Assembly: GCF_014773245.1 (NCBI RefSeq)
Contig: NZ_JACWMX010000003.1
Coordinates: forward strand, 372,001-436,000
DNA: 64,000 nucleotides
Reading direction: 5' to 3'
Source of the DNA: Mucilaginibacter glaciei
Lineage (GTDB): Bacteria; Bacteroidota; Bacteroidia; Sphingobacteriales; Sphingobacteriaceae
A program made the translations under genes and the position numbers. Numbering within the stretch: position 1 is the stretch's first letter; every line of letters begins with the position of its first letter. Shown piece after piece: positions 8,352-16,687 of the stretch. The notes under the pieces are model-generated. The model worked only from the letters and a program-made list of their open reading frames with translations, had not been told where the DNA came from and did no database searches.

Positions 8352-8397
8352 GACCTTTGCAAGCTAAAGCCGTGCAAAAGTCGGGTTGTTTTTTTAT
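8352..8397 (+). terminator. Second terminator-like hairpin upstream of the TPR gene (terminator or attenuator)
   Basis: Arms GACCTTTGCAAGC (8352-8364) and GCCGTGCAAAAGTC (8369-8382) enclose a TAAA loop. One mismatch and a small bulge are tolerated, with GAC/GTC, TTTGCA/TGCAAA and GC/GC paired. GGGTTG and a run of seven T follow. It lies about 100 bases beyond the first terminator and 50 bases before the TPR start, so it either ends a short RNA begun between the two hairpins or attenuates the TPR gene. No gene is seen in 8216-8446. Confidence 0.5.
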
Positions 8398-8446
8398 TAT
8401 ATTTATAGCCTGATAATTATCATCCATAGATAGTGACACCCTGTTA

Positions 8447-9199
8447 ATGAAGAGGTTCTTAATAATTGCCGTTTTTTTTTCATGTACAACAAAGGTTTTT
8501 GCCGATTCGCATAACCTTGATAGCCTTAAAACATTGCTACAGCTTACCACCAACGATTCTTTAAAGGCGGGGCTATACAAACAAATTGCCGCCGAATACC
8601 TGCAATATGATACTATAAAAAGCGCAGGGGTAAAGCGCTTTTACCAAAACGAAGCCCTAAACTATACCATGCTCGCTTTGCATAATTATACTTTTTATGC
8701 TGATACCCTCGGCGTGCGCACTTGTTTTGACTACTTGTCAAAGGTTTATCTGTCGCAAGCTAAGTACAGCCAGGCTAAGTGGTTTTTGCTCCAATCGAAT
8801 AAAATATCTCGTGACCGAAATGATATTCCCGCCGTGATCTCCTCCCTTATCAAGCTGGCAACCGTTAAAATGAGCAACGAAGAATATAAACTTGCCCGGA
8901 GCGACCTGGATGAGGCTTTGCTTTTATCCACCAAAAATAAATTGCCGCAGTTTGAAGTTTTGGTTCACCAAAATTATGCCTATTTGTATAACCGCATGGG
9001 CGAAGAAGATAAAGGCGACCTTGCAACAGAACGTGCCTTGAAACTTACTGGGCTGTTAAAAACAGATGAGGCAGCTATGACCCTGGCATTGCAAAAAGCC
9101 CCAGATTATGTAATGCCTGGCAAACCGACCAGGAAAAGGCCAAAAGTATTGAAGACCAGCCCCATTAAAAACCTAAAATTAAAAGCTGTAAAAAATTAG
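8447..9199 (+). CDS. Exported TPR-like protein of unknown function
   Basis: 250 residues. The N-terminus is a signal peptide (MKRFLIIAVFFSC, then KVFADS, cleavage near 20). C13 in FFSCTT could also be a lipidation site. The body is helical, with tetratricopeptide-like helix pairs between about 24 and 215. Examples are TLGVRTCFDYLSKVYLSQAK, AVISSLIKLATVKMSNEEY and EVLVHQNYAYLYNRMGEEDK. The last 35 residues are rich in Lys, Arg and Pro and carry no TPR pattern. In Bacteroidetes such repeats often form the sensor part of histidine kinases or LuxR-type regulators, but here no transmembrane or output domain follows. It is therefore a stand-alone periplasmic TPR protein or a truncated sensor. I do not recognise a specific family. 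The gene is preceded by a terminator-like hairpin at 8352-8382. Confidence 0.7.
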   Translation: MKRFLIIAVFFSCTTKVFADSHNLDSLKTLLQLTTNDSLKAGLYKQIAAEYLQYDTIKSAGVKRFYQNEALNYTMLALHNYTFYADTLGVRTCFDYLSKVYLSQAKYSQAKWFLLQSNKISRDRNDIPAVISSLIKLATVKMSNEEYKLARSDLDEALLLSTKNKLPQFEVLVHQNYAYLYNRMGEEDKGDLATERALKLTGLLKTDEAAMTLALQKAPDYVMPGKPTRKRPKVLKTSPIKNLKLKAVKN

Positions 9200-9265
9200 G
9201 GTATAGTAACTAATGCCGATAAAACTATATGCTACATTTTATGTTAGCGATATAAATACACTAAA

Positions 9266-9445
9266 ATGAATAATTTTTTCAGAGGGATTATTGCGGCTTG
9301 GGGCGCAAAAAAATTGGGTGGCGGTTGTTTTTCAACCATTGTTATATTTATAATTATCTACGTTCTTTTAGGCAAGTGTAACCAAAAGTCGAATGCGGCA
9401 GTTGTTTTACTCCCGGCGAAAGTGGTGACGGTTGTAAAAAGTTAA
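9266..9445 (+). CDS. Small single-pass membrane protein, 59 residues
   Basis: ATG at 9266, TAA at 9443-9445. The product begins MNNFFRGIIAAWGAKKLGGG, then has a clear transmembrane segment at about 21-36 (CFSTIVIFIIIYVLLG) followed by KCNQKS and a mildly hydrophobic tail. The amphipathic lead with GAKKLGGG before the membrane segment recalls small uncharacterised proteins I have seen in Sphingobacteriaceae. Codon choice is regular and the frame is free of stops. It follows the TPR gene on the same strand and ends ten bases before the convergent GNAT gene. Function unknown. It was identified by reading the gap directly. Confidence 0.6.
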   Translation: MNNFFRGIIAAWGAKKLGGGCFSTIVIFIIIYVLLGKCNQKSNAAVVLLPAKVVTVVKS

Positions 9446-9455
9446 TATCCTAAAT

Positions 9456-9920
9456 TTAAGATTTAGTTAGCGGCTGCCTGATCATGTCGATATGCGGGAT
9501 GCCGTCCTCGTCATAACCATCACCAACCGGCACAAATCCGAAAGAGGAGTAGAAGTTTACGAGATAGGCCTGTGCGCCTATTTTGATATCTCCATTACCA
9601 AACACTCTAGTGCATTCTTCAATTGCCCTATTCATCAGCAAGCGGCCAGAACCTGTGCCCCGGTTTTTGGAATTTGATACCACGCGCCCAATAGACATTT
9701 CTTCAAATGACAAACCCGGCGGTACCAGTCGGGCATAAGCCATTAGCTCACCATCGCCATCTAATATCATTAAATGGTGGCATTTTAAGTCTTTGTTATC
9801 AATATCCAGGTAAACGCAATTCTGCTCGACCACAAAAACCTCACTTCTTAAACGTAGAATGTTATAAAGCTGGTTAGTGGATAATTCGGAAAAGGGTTTT
9901 ATAATGATGTTTAATTGCAT
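9456..9920 (-). CDS. GNAT acetyltransferase, ElaA-like
   Basis: 154 residues on the minus strand. The ElaA-type lead LRLRSEVFVVEQNCVYLDID (22-41) and the acetyl-CoA loop N86-R-G-T-G-S-G92 inside SIGRVVSNSKNRGTGSGRLL are clear. The C-terminal part YLVNFYSSFGFVPVGDGYDEDGIPHIDM is the usual GNAT end. Length matches the family (about 150). It would transfer an acetyl group from acetyl-CoA to an unknown amine in the cytoplasm. The gene stands alone, convergent with the small membrane protein and divergent from susC across 440 bases. A weak six-bp AT-only inverted repeat at 9450-9466 overlaps its stop. Confidence 0.9.
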   Translation of the reverse strand: MQLNIIIKPFSELSTNQLYNILRLRSEVFVVEQNCVYLDIDNKDLKCHHLMILDGDGELMAYARLVPPGLSFEEMSIGRVVSNSKNRGTGSGRLLMNRAIEECTRVFGNGDIKIGAQAYLVNFYSSFGFVPVGDGYDEDGIPHIDMIRQPLTKS

Positions 9921-10360
9921 TACAGATAATAAACGTTAAATATAGGTGCCTTTATTGAAAAAATATTCTGTTTTTTTTGGTTTTACTTAAAATGATTATG
10001 ATATTACGCCCAATTCGAAAGCCCTCTCGAATTTTACAACAAAATTTTCTTTTTTTTTAACTAAACGATGTTATGTTGCTGCGTTTTTAAATAAAATCGG
10101 CTAAAACGATTTTTTACGCTTTTATTTTAGTGCTATTTCGCAAATATCTTTTTTTGACTCGCTCATTGGCGTTAATGAGATTGCTATATTAACAAAAAAT
10201 TAAAAATTATTTATAATTTGGTCTTTATTATTAAAAATAATCACCGTTTTTGCTGTTATTATTGACGATTTGTTAATTTTTACCACTTTTTTTTGATAAA
10301 TGTTTTTGTATTGTAAAAATATAGTTCTAATTTGACCCCATTAATTTTAACTTTTAACGC
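9921..10360. promoter_or_regulatory. 440-base AT-rich control region between the GNAT gene and susC
   Basis: No credible gene is seen on either strand. The stretch is very AT-rich with long T runs. Two short inverted repeats stand out: AATTCGA/TCGAATT (10012-10018 and 10027-10033, 8-base spacer) and AAAATCG/CGATTTT (10093-10099 and 10107-10113, 7-base spacer). Both could be operator sites or RNA hairpins for the susC transcript. The susC promoter candidate lies at its right end. Confidence 0.5.
10306..10334 (+). promoter_or_regulatory. Candidate Bacteroidetes promoter for susC/susD
   Basis: TTG at 10306-10308 lies 19 bases before TAATTTG at 10328-10334. This resembles the Bacteroidetes sigma-ABfr pattern (TTG-N19-TAnnTTTG), except that the -7 element is one base short. 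The start codon is 27 bases further on, giving a leader of about 20 bases. Confidence 0.4.
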
Positions 10361-13300
10361 ATGAAAAAAAAATTACTCAATTTTTTATTGGTTTTGCTAT
10401 TATTAGGCACTCAAGCCTTTGCACAAACCAGAACGGTTACCGGTACAGTTACCGGAAAGGATGACGGAAAGCCGCTTCCCGGAGTTTCCGTAGTTGTTCA
10501 GGGTACCAGGGTGGGTACCCAAACCGGGCCCGATGGAACTTTTTCTATTAAGGTGTCCCCCGGTCAGGTAGTTGTATTTAGCTTTTTAGGTTTTACTACC
10601 TATTCAGTAACCCCGGGTGACGGCCGGTTAAATGTGTCGCTTGCCGGCTCCGCAAGTGCCTTGAATGAGGTTATAGTTACTGGTTACGGCGGCCCGACTA
10701 CTAAACGGGATAACGTAGGTAGTTTATCATCAGTAAAAGGTAAAGATCTATCCCAACAACCGGTACAAAATTTTCAACAATCGTTAGGTGGCCGTGCTGC
10801 AGGTGTGCAGGTAACTATACCAAGTGGTGTTGTTAACGCTCCTCCGGTATTTCGTATCCGTGGTACAAACTCGATCAACCTAAGCTCACAGCCATTGATC
10901 ATTGTTGATGGTGTTAGCTCAATTAGCGGTGATGTTAGCCCAACTAACTCAACCGGTAACGCATTGGGTAACATCAACTCTGAAGATATAGAGAGCGTCG
11001 AGATTTTAAAAGATGCCGCTGCAACTGCCATTTATGGTAGCCGTGCGGCAAACGGTGTAATTGTGGTAACTACTAAAAAGGGTAAAAAAGGTAAAACACT
11101 GGTGAGTTTTGACAGCTGGATCGGATCGGCCAAGGCAATCAGATTACCTAAAGTACTGGATGCATTCCAATACACAGATATTAAGAACGAAGCGTTAAGG
11201 AACGCCGGTTTATATAATACCGGTGCTGCTACGTCAACAGCACCAACCCGTTTTTACAGCCTGTTCAATGATGCTAACGGTAGCCCAATCAATACTAATT
11301 GGAATGATTATGTATACCGTACCGGTGTAACTACTAACAACACAGTCAGCATGAGCGGGGCCAACGATAATACCAGTTATTACATGTCGGCTAACTATAG
11401 CAAGCAAAAAGGTATTTTGCAGGGTAACGAATATGGCAGAAGAAGCTTACTTGCAAATGTTGATCACCGGGCAAGCAAATATGTAACTTTAGGTGGTAAG
11501 ATCAACTACTCTAATGAGCGTAACTATGCATCGGCAAGTACGGGTTCAGTTTCAGGTGGTGCATATGGTACTGAAGGCTTGGGCCGTATCGTATTGGTAT
11601 TGCCGCCAAATATTTCGCCGTACAATAACGATGGCAGCTATAACTTAAACGGTAGCGCCATCGGTACACAAGGCAATACCAACATTGGCGTTACCTACCC
11701 TAACATTTTGCCTATTTTGGATCTTAACCGTTCAAACAACGAAGTTCAACATATCGCGTCAAACGTTTATTTCCAGGTTAAGCCATTATCGTGGATCACT
11801 TTAAAGACTTTATACGGTATTGATTATATCTTTTCTGATGGTGATATTTTTAATAACCCTATACAAGGTAATGGTAATCCAACAGGTAGTGCTACGGGTA
11901 TTTATACTAAATATAAAAACTACACCTGGACCAACACAGCTCAATTTGCACACACGTTTGGTATTAAGAACAACGTATCATTATTAGTAGGTAATGAGCA
12001 AGTACGCAACACAACCGAAGGTTTTGGTTTAGCGCGCTCGGTATTGTCTGATCCTGCATTTAATGTTTTGCAGGCAGGCTTTACAACTAATGCCGCTTCG
12101 AACTTACAAATAACCGAAAACTACCTGGTGTCATTCTTTGGCCAATTAAGTTATGACTTTGATAAAAAGTACTTTCTTTCTGCTACAATCCGTAAAGACG
12201 GTTACTCTGCGTTTGGCCCTTCTAAAAAATACGGCTACTTCCCGGGTGGTGGTTTAAAATGGGATGTTGCACGCGAAGGTTTCTGGAGTGCGATCAAAGC
12301 TGATAAGATTTTCAGCAGCTTCCAGTTAAGGGGTAGCTATGGTAAAGTTGGTAACAACGCAGGGTTAGGCAACTTTGCTCCAATCAGCTTCTACTCATCT
12401 GGGGTATACAACACCAACCCAACCTTAGCACCATCACAAACAGGCAACTCACAGTTAGCCTGGGAAACCAGCAAGAAATTGGATCTGGGCGTTAACTTTG
12501 GCTTATTTAATGATAAGATCACAGCCGAGGTTGCTTATTACAAAAATGATATTACCGGTTTGATATTTAACGTACCACAAGCACCTTCAGCAGGTTTGCC
12601 TTCAAACCCGTTATTAAACGTAGGCTCGATGTATAACAAAGGCTTAGAGGTAACTTTAAACGCCGATGCAGTACGCACACCAGACTTTACCTGGACGCCA
12701 TCGTTCAATATCAGCTTTAACACAAATAAAGTTACCGGTTTGGCACCAGGTTTAACCAGGTTGTTGGGTACCACATCAGATTTGGAAACCACAAACATTA
12801 CAGAGGTTGGTCAATCTTTATCTAATCTGTATATAGTGCGTACCCATGGTGTTGACCCAGCAACAGGCCGCCGTATATTTGTAAACGGCGCAGGGCGTGA
12901 TGTTTACTTTGATTTTTACGGAGCCAACCGTTGGACTTATGCCGACGGTTCAGTAGCCCCTGCAATTTCACAAGCGTCTGATGCGGTTAATTATAAACAA
13001 TCTCAGGTTAAGGGTTTTGGTGGTTTAACCAATACATTCCGTTACAAAGATTTTGACTTGAATTTCTTGTTAACCTTCCAATTCGGTGGCAATTTATATT
13101 ACGGTACGGGTTCAGGTTTATTAGATCAACGTTTCTGGAACAACACGGTTGATGTATTGAACCGCTGGACGGCTCCTGGACAGATCACTAACATCCCTGC
13201 TGTTAAATATAATGATAACATTTCTAACGGTTCGACTATGCCGTTGGATATCCATGTATACAGCTCAAACTTCATCAAACTTAAATCAGCCAATCTGGGT

Positions 13301-13510
13301 TACACCTTACCAAAAAGTTTAACCACTAAAGTTGGTATCAGTAATATCCGTTTTTATGTAAGCGGTTATAACCTGCTATTGTTCACTAAATACCCGGGTC
13401 CGGATCCGGAAGTGTCATCAAACGGCACAGCTAACGCAAGCCAGGGTGTAGATCGCAACACTGCAGGTAACCAAAGAACGCTTACCGCAGGTTTATCGGT
13501 TAAGTTTTAA
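10361..13510 (+). CDS. SusC/RagA-type TonB-dependent outer-membrane receptor
   Basis: 1049 residues. Signal peptide 1-21 (TQAFAQ). A carboxypeptidase-regulatory-like domain lies at about 23-98 (TVTGTVTGKDDGKPLPGVSV). A TonB-box-like EVIVTGYG is at 103-110, and the plug domain at about 112-242 includes RIRGTNSI (165-172) and ILKDAAATAIYGSRAANGVI. The 22-strand barrel fills the rest and ends in the aromatic-terminated GLSVKF expected for outer-membrane insertion. Length and order are standard for SusC proteins that import oligosaccharides or peptides with a SusD lid. The susD gene follows 19 bases later. No adjacent sigma/anti-sigma pair or hybrid two-component regulator is visible, so the imported compound cannot be named. 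The sugar-degradation genes at 452-8215 are the nearest possible partners. Confidence 0.97.
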   Translation: MKKKLLNFLLVLLLLGTQAFAQTRTVTGTVTGKDDGKPLPGVSVVVQGTRVGTQTGPDGTFSIKVSPGQVVVFSFLGFTTYSVTPGDGRLNVSLAGSASALNEVIVTGYGGPTTKRDNVGSLSSVKGKDLSQQPVQNFQQSLGGRAAGVQVTIPSGVVNAPPVFRIRGTNSINLSSQPLIIVDGVSSISGDVSPTNSTGNALGNINSEDIESVEILKDAAATAIYGSRAANGVIVVTTKKGKKGKTLVSFDSWIGSAKAIRLPKVLDAFQYTDIKNEALRNAGLYNTGAATSTAPTRFYSLFNDANGSPINTNWNDYVYRTGVTTNNTVSMSGANDNTSYYMSANYSKQKGILQGNEYGRRSLLANVDHRASKYVTLGGKINYSNERNYASASTGSVSGGAYGTEGLGRIVLVLPPNISPYNNDGSYNLNGSAIGTQGNTNIGVTYPNILPILDLNRSNNEVQHIASNVYFQVKPLSWITLKTLYGIDYIFSDGDIFNNPIQGNGNPTGSATGIYTKYKNYTWTNTAQFAHTFGIKNNVSLLVGNEQVRNTTEGFGLARSVLSDPAFNVLQAGFTTNAASNLQITENYLVSFFGQLSYDFDKKYFLSATIRKDGYSAFGPSKKYGYFPGGGLKWDVAREGFWSAIKADKIFSSFQLRGSYGKVGNNAGLGNFAPISFYSSGVYNTNPTLAPSQTGNSQLAWETSKKLDLGVNFGLFNDKITAEVAYYKNDITGLIFNVPQAPSAGLPSNPLLNVGSMYNKGLEVTLNADAVRTPDFTWTPSFNISFNTNKVTGLAPGLTRLLGTTSDLETTNITEVGQSLSNLYIVRTHGVDPATGRRIFVNGAGRDVYFDFYGANRWTYADGSVAPAISQASDAVNYKQSQVKGFGGLTNTFRYKDFDLNFLLTFQFGGNLYYGTGSGLLDQRFWNNTVDVLNRWTAPGQITNIPAVKYNDNISNGSTMPLDIHVYSSNFIKLKSANLGYTLPKSLTTKVGISNIRFYVSGYNLLLFTKYPGPDPEVSSNGTANASQGVDRNTAGNQRTLTAGLSVKF

Positions 13511-13529
13511 ACAATAATTTTAACATAAA

Positions 13530-15017
13530 ATGAAAAAGAAAATTATATTGATGTTGGCGATGGGAGTAATGTTAAATTATTCTTGTCAAAAAGATAAGTT
13601 GTCGCCCGTTTCAAAAACAGCGGTGCCCAACGATGATAACCTATTGCAATTTAGCACCGCACCGCGCATACAGGCACAAGTTTTAGGTTTATATGCAAAC
13701 TTAAGAAGCGGGGCATTTATGGGCGGCAGATTCCAGGTTTACCAGGAAATTAAAGCCGACAACTGGATCAACCTGAGCAATAACGGTGTTACCAACACTG
13801 CTACATGGAACCAAAGTGTTACAGGCACAACAAGCGAAGTGCAAAACCTTTGGTCGCAGGCATATTTTACCATAAACAATTGTAACCTGTTGATTGATGG
13901 TTTAGCAAAAAGCACGGGTGTTGTAACGCCGGCGGTATCTGCTAACTATGTTGCCGAAGCTAAGTTTATCCGTGCACTTAGTTACTATGATCTGTTGCAG
14001 CTTTACGCGCGCCCCTACTATGATGGTAGCGGTAGCAAACCAGGTGTTCCTTTGCGATTAACTGGTAACTCTGTTGCCGGTACTTATGATTTAGCGAGAA
14101 GTACTGTTGCTGAATGTTATGCGCAGGTGTTAAAAGATCTAAACGATGCAGAGGCTGCTTTACCTATTACTTACGCTGATGCTGCAACATACACCACCCG
14201 CGCACACCGTAACACAGCTATTGCTTTAAAAACAAGGGTTTACTTAACCATGCAGCAATACGCCAACGTAATCACAGAGGCTAATAAGATTGTAGGTACA
14301 ACTGTTTTTAACTCAGATAACGGTACTGCACCTAAAGCGGGAATTAACAATGCTTTACAGGCCGATGTAACCAATGTGTTTAAAGCACCTTACACTACCA
14401 CAGAATCAATTTTCTCGTTGCCGTTCCTTACAACAGAAACACCGGGCACACAAAACCAGTTAGGTTTTTACTTCTATAATAATGGTTCTGCTTTAAATGC
14501 TGAGTATTATTTAAACCCTGCCGGTGTTGTAGCTGATGCCAACTGGAAAACTACCGATAAGAGACGTGCGGGTTTTATCCAGGCGTCAACTAACGCGGCA
14601 CGTTTAGGTTTCAGGTTCCTGGCTAAATATGCACAACCGTCGCCTTATACAGATTGGGCACCGGTTATCCGTTATGCCGAGGTATTGTTAAATTTAGCTG
14701 AAGCACGCGCAAGATTAAACGGTACAGATGCACAGGCTATTGCCCTACTAAACGCTATTCGTGGCCGGTCTGATGCAACTACTGTATTCACCGTAGCTAA
14801 CTTTACAGCGGCTGGCTCTTTAGCAGATGCGATCTTACAGGAACGTAACATCGAGTTATTAGGTGAAGGTTTCAAAAATACTGATCTGGTACGTTTAGGT
14901 TTAACTATCCCTGCAAAAGCAGGTGGTGCACCAGCAGTTGCCCCATCATCAGCTAACTATATTTGGCCGATACCAAATAATGAGTTGTTGTACAATAAAT
15001 TAGCTACGCCTAACTAA
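13530..15017 (+). CDS. SusD/RagB-family outer-membrane lipoprotein
   Basis: 495 residues. The N-terminus MKKKIILMLAMGVMLNYSC places a likely lipidated cysteine at 19, although the residues before it are a loose lipobox. The SusD fold is shown by LYANLRSGAFMGGRF near the start, the TPR-like stretch NYVAEAKFIRALSYYDLLQL, and the C-terminal conserved segment YAEVLLNLAEARARLNG, LNAIRGRSDA and ILQERNIELLGEGFKNTDLVRLG. The very C-terminal YIWPIPNNELLYN is the family signature. It caps the SusC barrel and binds the substrate at the cell surface. It is co-transcribed with susC and followed by a terminator. Substrate not identifiable. Confidence 0.96.
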   Translation: MKKKIILMLAMGVMLNYSCQKDKLSPVSKTAVPNDDNLLQFSTAPRIQAQVLGLYANLRSGAFMGGRFQVYQEIKADNWINLSNNGVTNTATWNQSVTGTTSEVQNLWSQAYFTINNCNLLIDGLAKSTGVVTPAVSANYVAEAKFIRALSYYDLLQLYARPYYDGSGSKPGVPLRLTGNSVAGTYDLARSTVAECYAQVLKDLNDAEAALPITYADAATYTTRAHRNTAIALKTRVYLTMQQYANVITEANKIVGTTVFNSDNGTAPKAGINNALQADVTNVFKAPYTTTESIFSLPFLTTETPGTQNQLGFYFYNNGSALNAEYYLNPAGVVADANWKTTDKRRAGFIQASTNAARLGFRFLAKYAQPSPYTDWAPVIRYAEVLLNLAEARARLNGTDAQAIALLNAIRGRSDATTVFTVANFTAAGSLADAILQERNIELLGEGFKNTDLVRLGLTIPAKAGGAPAVAPSSANYIWPIPNNELLYNKLATPN

Positions 15018-15040
15018 TAAAGTAAATAGTTAATAATAGG

Positions 15041-15074
15041 CCCGGGGCACATCATTGTGCTTCGGGTTTTTTAT
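15041..15074 (+). terminator. Rho-independent terminator after susD
   Basis: CCCGGGGCAC (15041-15050) pairs with GTGCTTCGGG (15056-15065) around an ATCATT loop, using two G-U pairs. TTTTTTATTT follows directly. It starts 24 bases after the susD stop. Confidence 0.8.
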
Positions 15075-15089
15075 TTAAAACAGATTTGT

Positions 15090-15323
15090 TTAAATGAATT
15101 TTTCGAGTTTATCGGCAATCAGGTGTACCAGTTTGTTATTTAAACTGCCGGGGTTTTTGCATACAGTAAGGCTTTCGTATGGGTCGGGATTAAAGCTCAC
15201 CACCATTTTGTCGTCTGTAAAAATCTCAAACATGCAGTGGTCCCCGCCATGGTGCATATACTCCCTTACTTCAAACCCCAATTGCTGGTTGCCTTGCTGT
15301 ATGCTAATGTCAAATCTTTCCAT
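15090..15323 (-). CDS. Small conserved-looking cytoplasmic protein, 77 residues
   Basis: The minus-strand frame gives a compact acidic protein: FDISIQQ, GFEVREYMHHGGDHCMFEIF, FNPDPYESLTVCKNPG and a C-terminal helix LVHLIADKLEKFI. The pattern of alternating strands ending in an amphipathic helix resembles short hypothetical proteins I have seen in Sphingobacteriaceae. The overlapping plus-strand frame at 15094-15357 has no such structure and is judged a shadow. The gene is convergent with susD, separated by the terminator. A near-perfect palindrome lies 25 bases upstream of its ATG. Function unknown. Confidence 0.65.
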   Translation of the reverse strand: MERFDISIQQGNQQLGFEVREYMHHGGDHCMFEIFTDDKMVVSFNPDPYESLTVCKNPGSLNNKLVHLIADKLEKFI

Positions 15324-15347
15324 AGGTAGGGTTTTGTTTTATCTTTA

Positions 15348-15362
15348 TAACCTTTAAGGTTA
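15348..15362. promoter_or_regulatory. Palindrome TAACCTTTAAGGTTA, possible operator
   Basis: Seven-base arms TAACCTT and AAGGTTA meet at a single central base. The site is 25 bases upstream of the small minus-strand gene and about 105 bases before the promoter at 15467, so it could control either. No regulator gene is nearby. Confidence 0.35.
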
Positions 15363-15466
15363 CTTATTGTTGCAGGCTTTTATTAACAGGGGCAACTGTA
15401 GCAAGTTAATGGCAGGTTACGGGTGGAGATAAAATCGAGACAAAAGCACTCCGGCAGATAAATCTG

Positions 15467-15496
15467 TTGCACACCCTATTGTAAAATGTATTTTTG
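15467..15496 (+). promoter_or_regulatory. Bacteroidetes-type promoter for the first polysaccharide gene
   Basis: TTG at 15467-15469, a 19-base spacer, then TATTTTTG at 15489-15496. This is an exact match to the TTG-N19-TAnnTTTG pattern. Transcription would start near 15503, which fits a TTG start codon at 15523 and excludes starts further upstream. Confidence 0.6.
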
Positions 15497-15522
15497 TTAA
15501 GAATATATACACCCACAACTAT

Positions 15523-16530
15523 TTGAACCAACCTGTAACGCTTTCCCCGGTCAGTAAGCCATCAAATCCTGTTCTACCTGTAATTTTTGTACAGATGGGG
15601 CCTGGCAGGAGCTTGTTTTTTGATCATATATTGAAACAAGCGGTTCTTACCAATGGCAGGCAAAATATTTATATCCTAACCGATACCAATTTTGAGCTAT
15701 ACGCTGGGTATAACTGTGTTGACATATCTGCTTATGCAAAAGTTAACCGTCCTTTTGACGCGTTATATAAGCATCATTCTACCAACAGCTTTTTTTTTGA
15801 GAAAACATGTTTCGACAGGTGGTTTATAATTAATGACGTTATCCGCGACCACGGGATAGGCAACTTTGTTTACGCCGACTGCGATGTTTTGATATTGGAG
15901 GATCTTAAGCCGGTATATAACAATTTTATTAAAGATATATACGACGGCACTATGATGTTTTTTGCTGATGGTAAAAGCAGTATAACATCGGCACACACGT
16001 CTTTTTGGAATACCAAACTGCTTGCTGATTTTTGCAGTTTTATCACCGCCACTTATGCTGATAAAAAAGCTTTTGAAGATCTGCTTGAACGCACCCTTGC
16101 CGGTGAGTTTTACAATAACCGAAACGTATCAGATATGATATTGCTTGATGTTTTCCGCACGCACACGCAACCCAACACTCTGAACCTTTTATCGCTTGAA
16201 GACATGGACATTTGTTTCGATTTTAATATCGGCGCGGCTTTTAATGGATGCAACTATGTATTTGAGTTGAGCATTTATACGAACACTAAAAAAATAATAA
16301 GACAATCTAAAGGCCTGTTTGGTAAAGTGATAAATTGCGGTAGTATCGTTCATCCGCGGTTTTATACGCTTCATTTTCAAGGTTACCTGGCCAAAGCCCT
16401 GATACCGGTTAATTGTAACGCAAGGGGTTATTTTGGCGGTTGGCGCAATTACATCTTGGGTAATACCGAATTCTTGAAACGTAGAGCTACCGTCTTAAAA
16501 AACCGTTTAAAAGCATCATTCTTAAAATAA
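15523..16530 (+). CDS. Putative glycosyltransferase (GT-A-like, DxD), TTG start
   Basis: 335 residues, starting with TTG at 15523. The first in-frame ATG (residue 25) would cut into the strand LPVIFVQMG, and the promoter at 15467-15496 leaves only about 20 leader bases. N-terminal strands PVIFVQM and NIYILTDT are followed by YADCDVLI with a DxD motif at D119-D121, which usually binds the metal and nucleotide sugar. Further on, FFADGKSSIT and the aromatic C-terminal region YFGGWRNYILG resemble no family I can name with confidence; a capsular glycosyltransferase-like role is likely. It is separated from the wza-like gene by about 155 bases, so it has its own promoter. No signal peptide. Confidence 0.7.
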   Translation: MNQPVTLSPVSKPSNPVLPVIFVQMGPGRSLFFDHILKQAVLTNGRQNIYILTDTNFELYAGYNCVDISAYAKVNRPFDALYKHHSTNSFFFEKTCFDRWFIINDVIRDHGIGNFVYADCDVLILEDLKPVYNNFIKDIYDGTMMFFADGKSSITSAHTSFWNTKLLADFCSFITATYADKKAFEDLLERTLAGEFYNNRNVSDMILLDVFRTHTQPNTLNLLSLEDMDICFDFNIGAAFNGCNYVFELSIYTNTKKIIRQSKGLFGKVINCGSIVHPRFYTLHFQGYLAKALIPVNCNARGYFGGWRNYILGNTEFLKRRATVLKNRLKASFLK

Positions 16531-16624
16531 CCCTTTTTTGCATCATATGGATTTAGAAATATTTGTTAATTTTATAGTTAAACTGCTTTTTGTTAAAACC
16601 AGAGTTTATTAGGCTAATTATTTT

Positions 16625-16632
16625 TAAGTTTG
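16625..16632 (+). promoter_or_regulatory. Candidate -7 element for the export operon
   Basis: TAAGTTTG matches TAnnTTTG exactly and lies 56 bases before the ATG at 16688. No TTG is found at the expected 19-21 base spacing, so support is partial. Confidence 0.4.
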
Positions 16633-16687
16633 CAATCACCTATACCTTAACTAATACGGGTAAAGTAGCGTGGATTGCCGTGATTAT

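Noticed and set aside
8169-8408. 79-codon plus-strand frame spanning the dehydrogenase end and the two hairpins
   Set aside because: Starts within the dehydrogenase gene and reads through two terminator-like stems; not a plausible gene.
9450-9466. CTAAAT/ATTTAG inverted repeat between convergent genes
   Set aside because: Six mostly A-T pairs are too weak for a terminator, although the position fits.
15094-15357. 87-codon plus-strand frame opposite the small minus-strand gene
   Set aside because: The minus-strand product has the more protein-like pattern and acidic/amphipathic structure.
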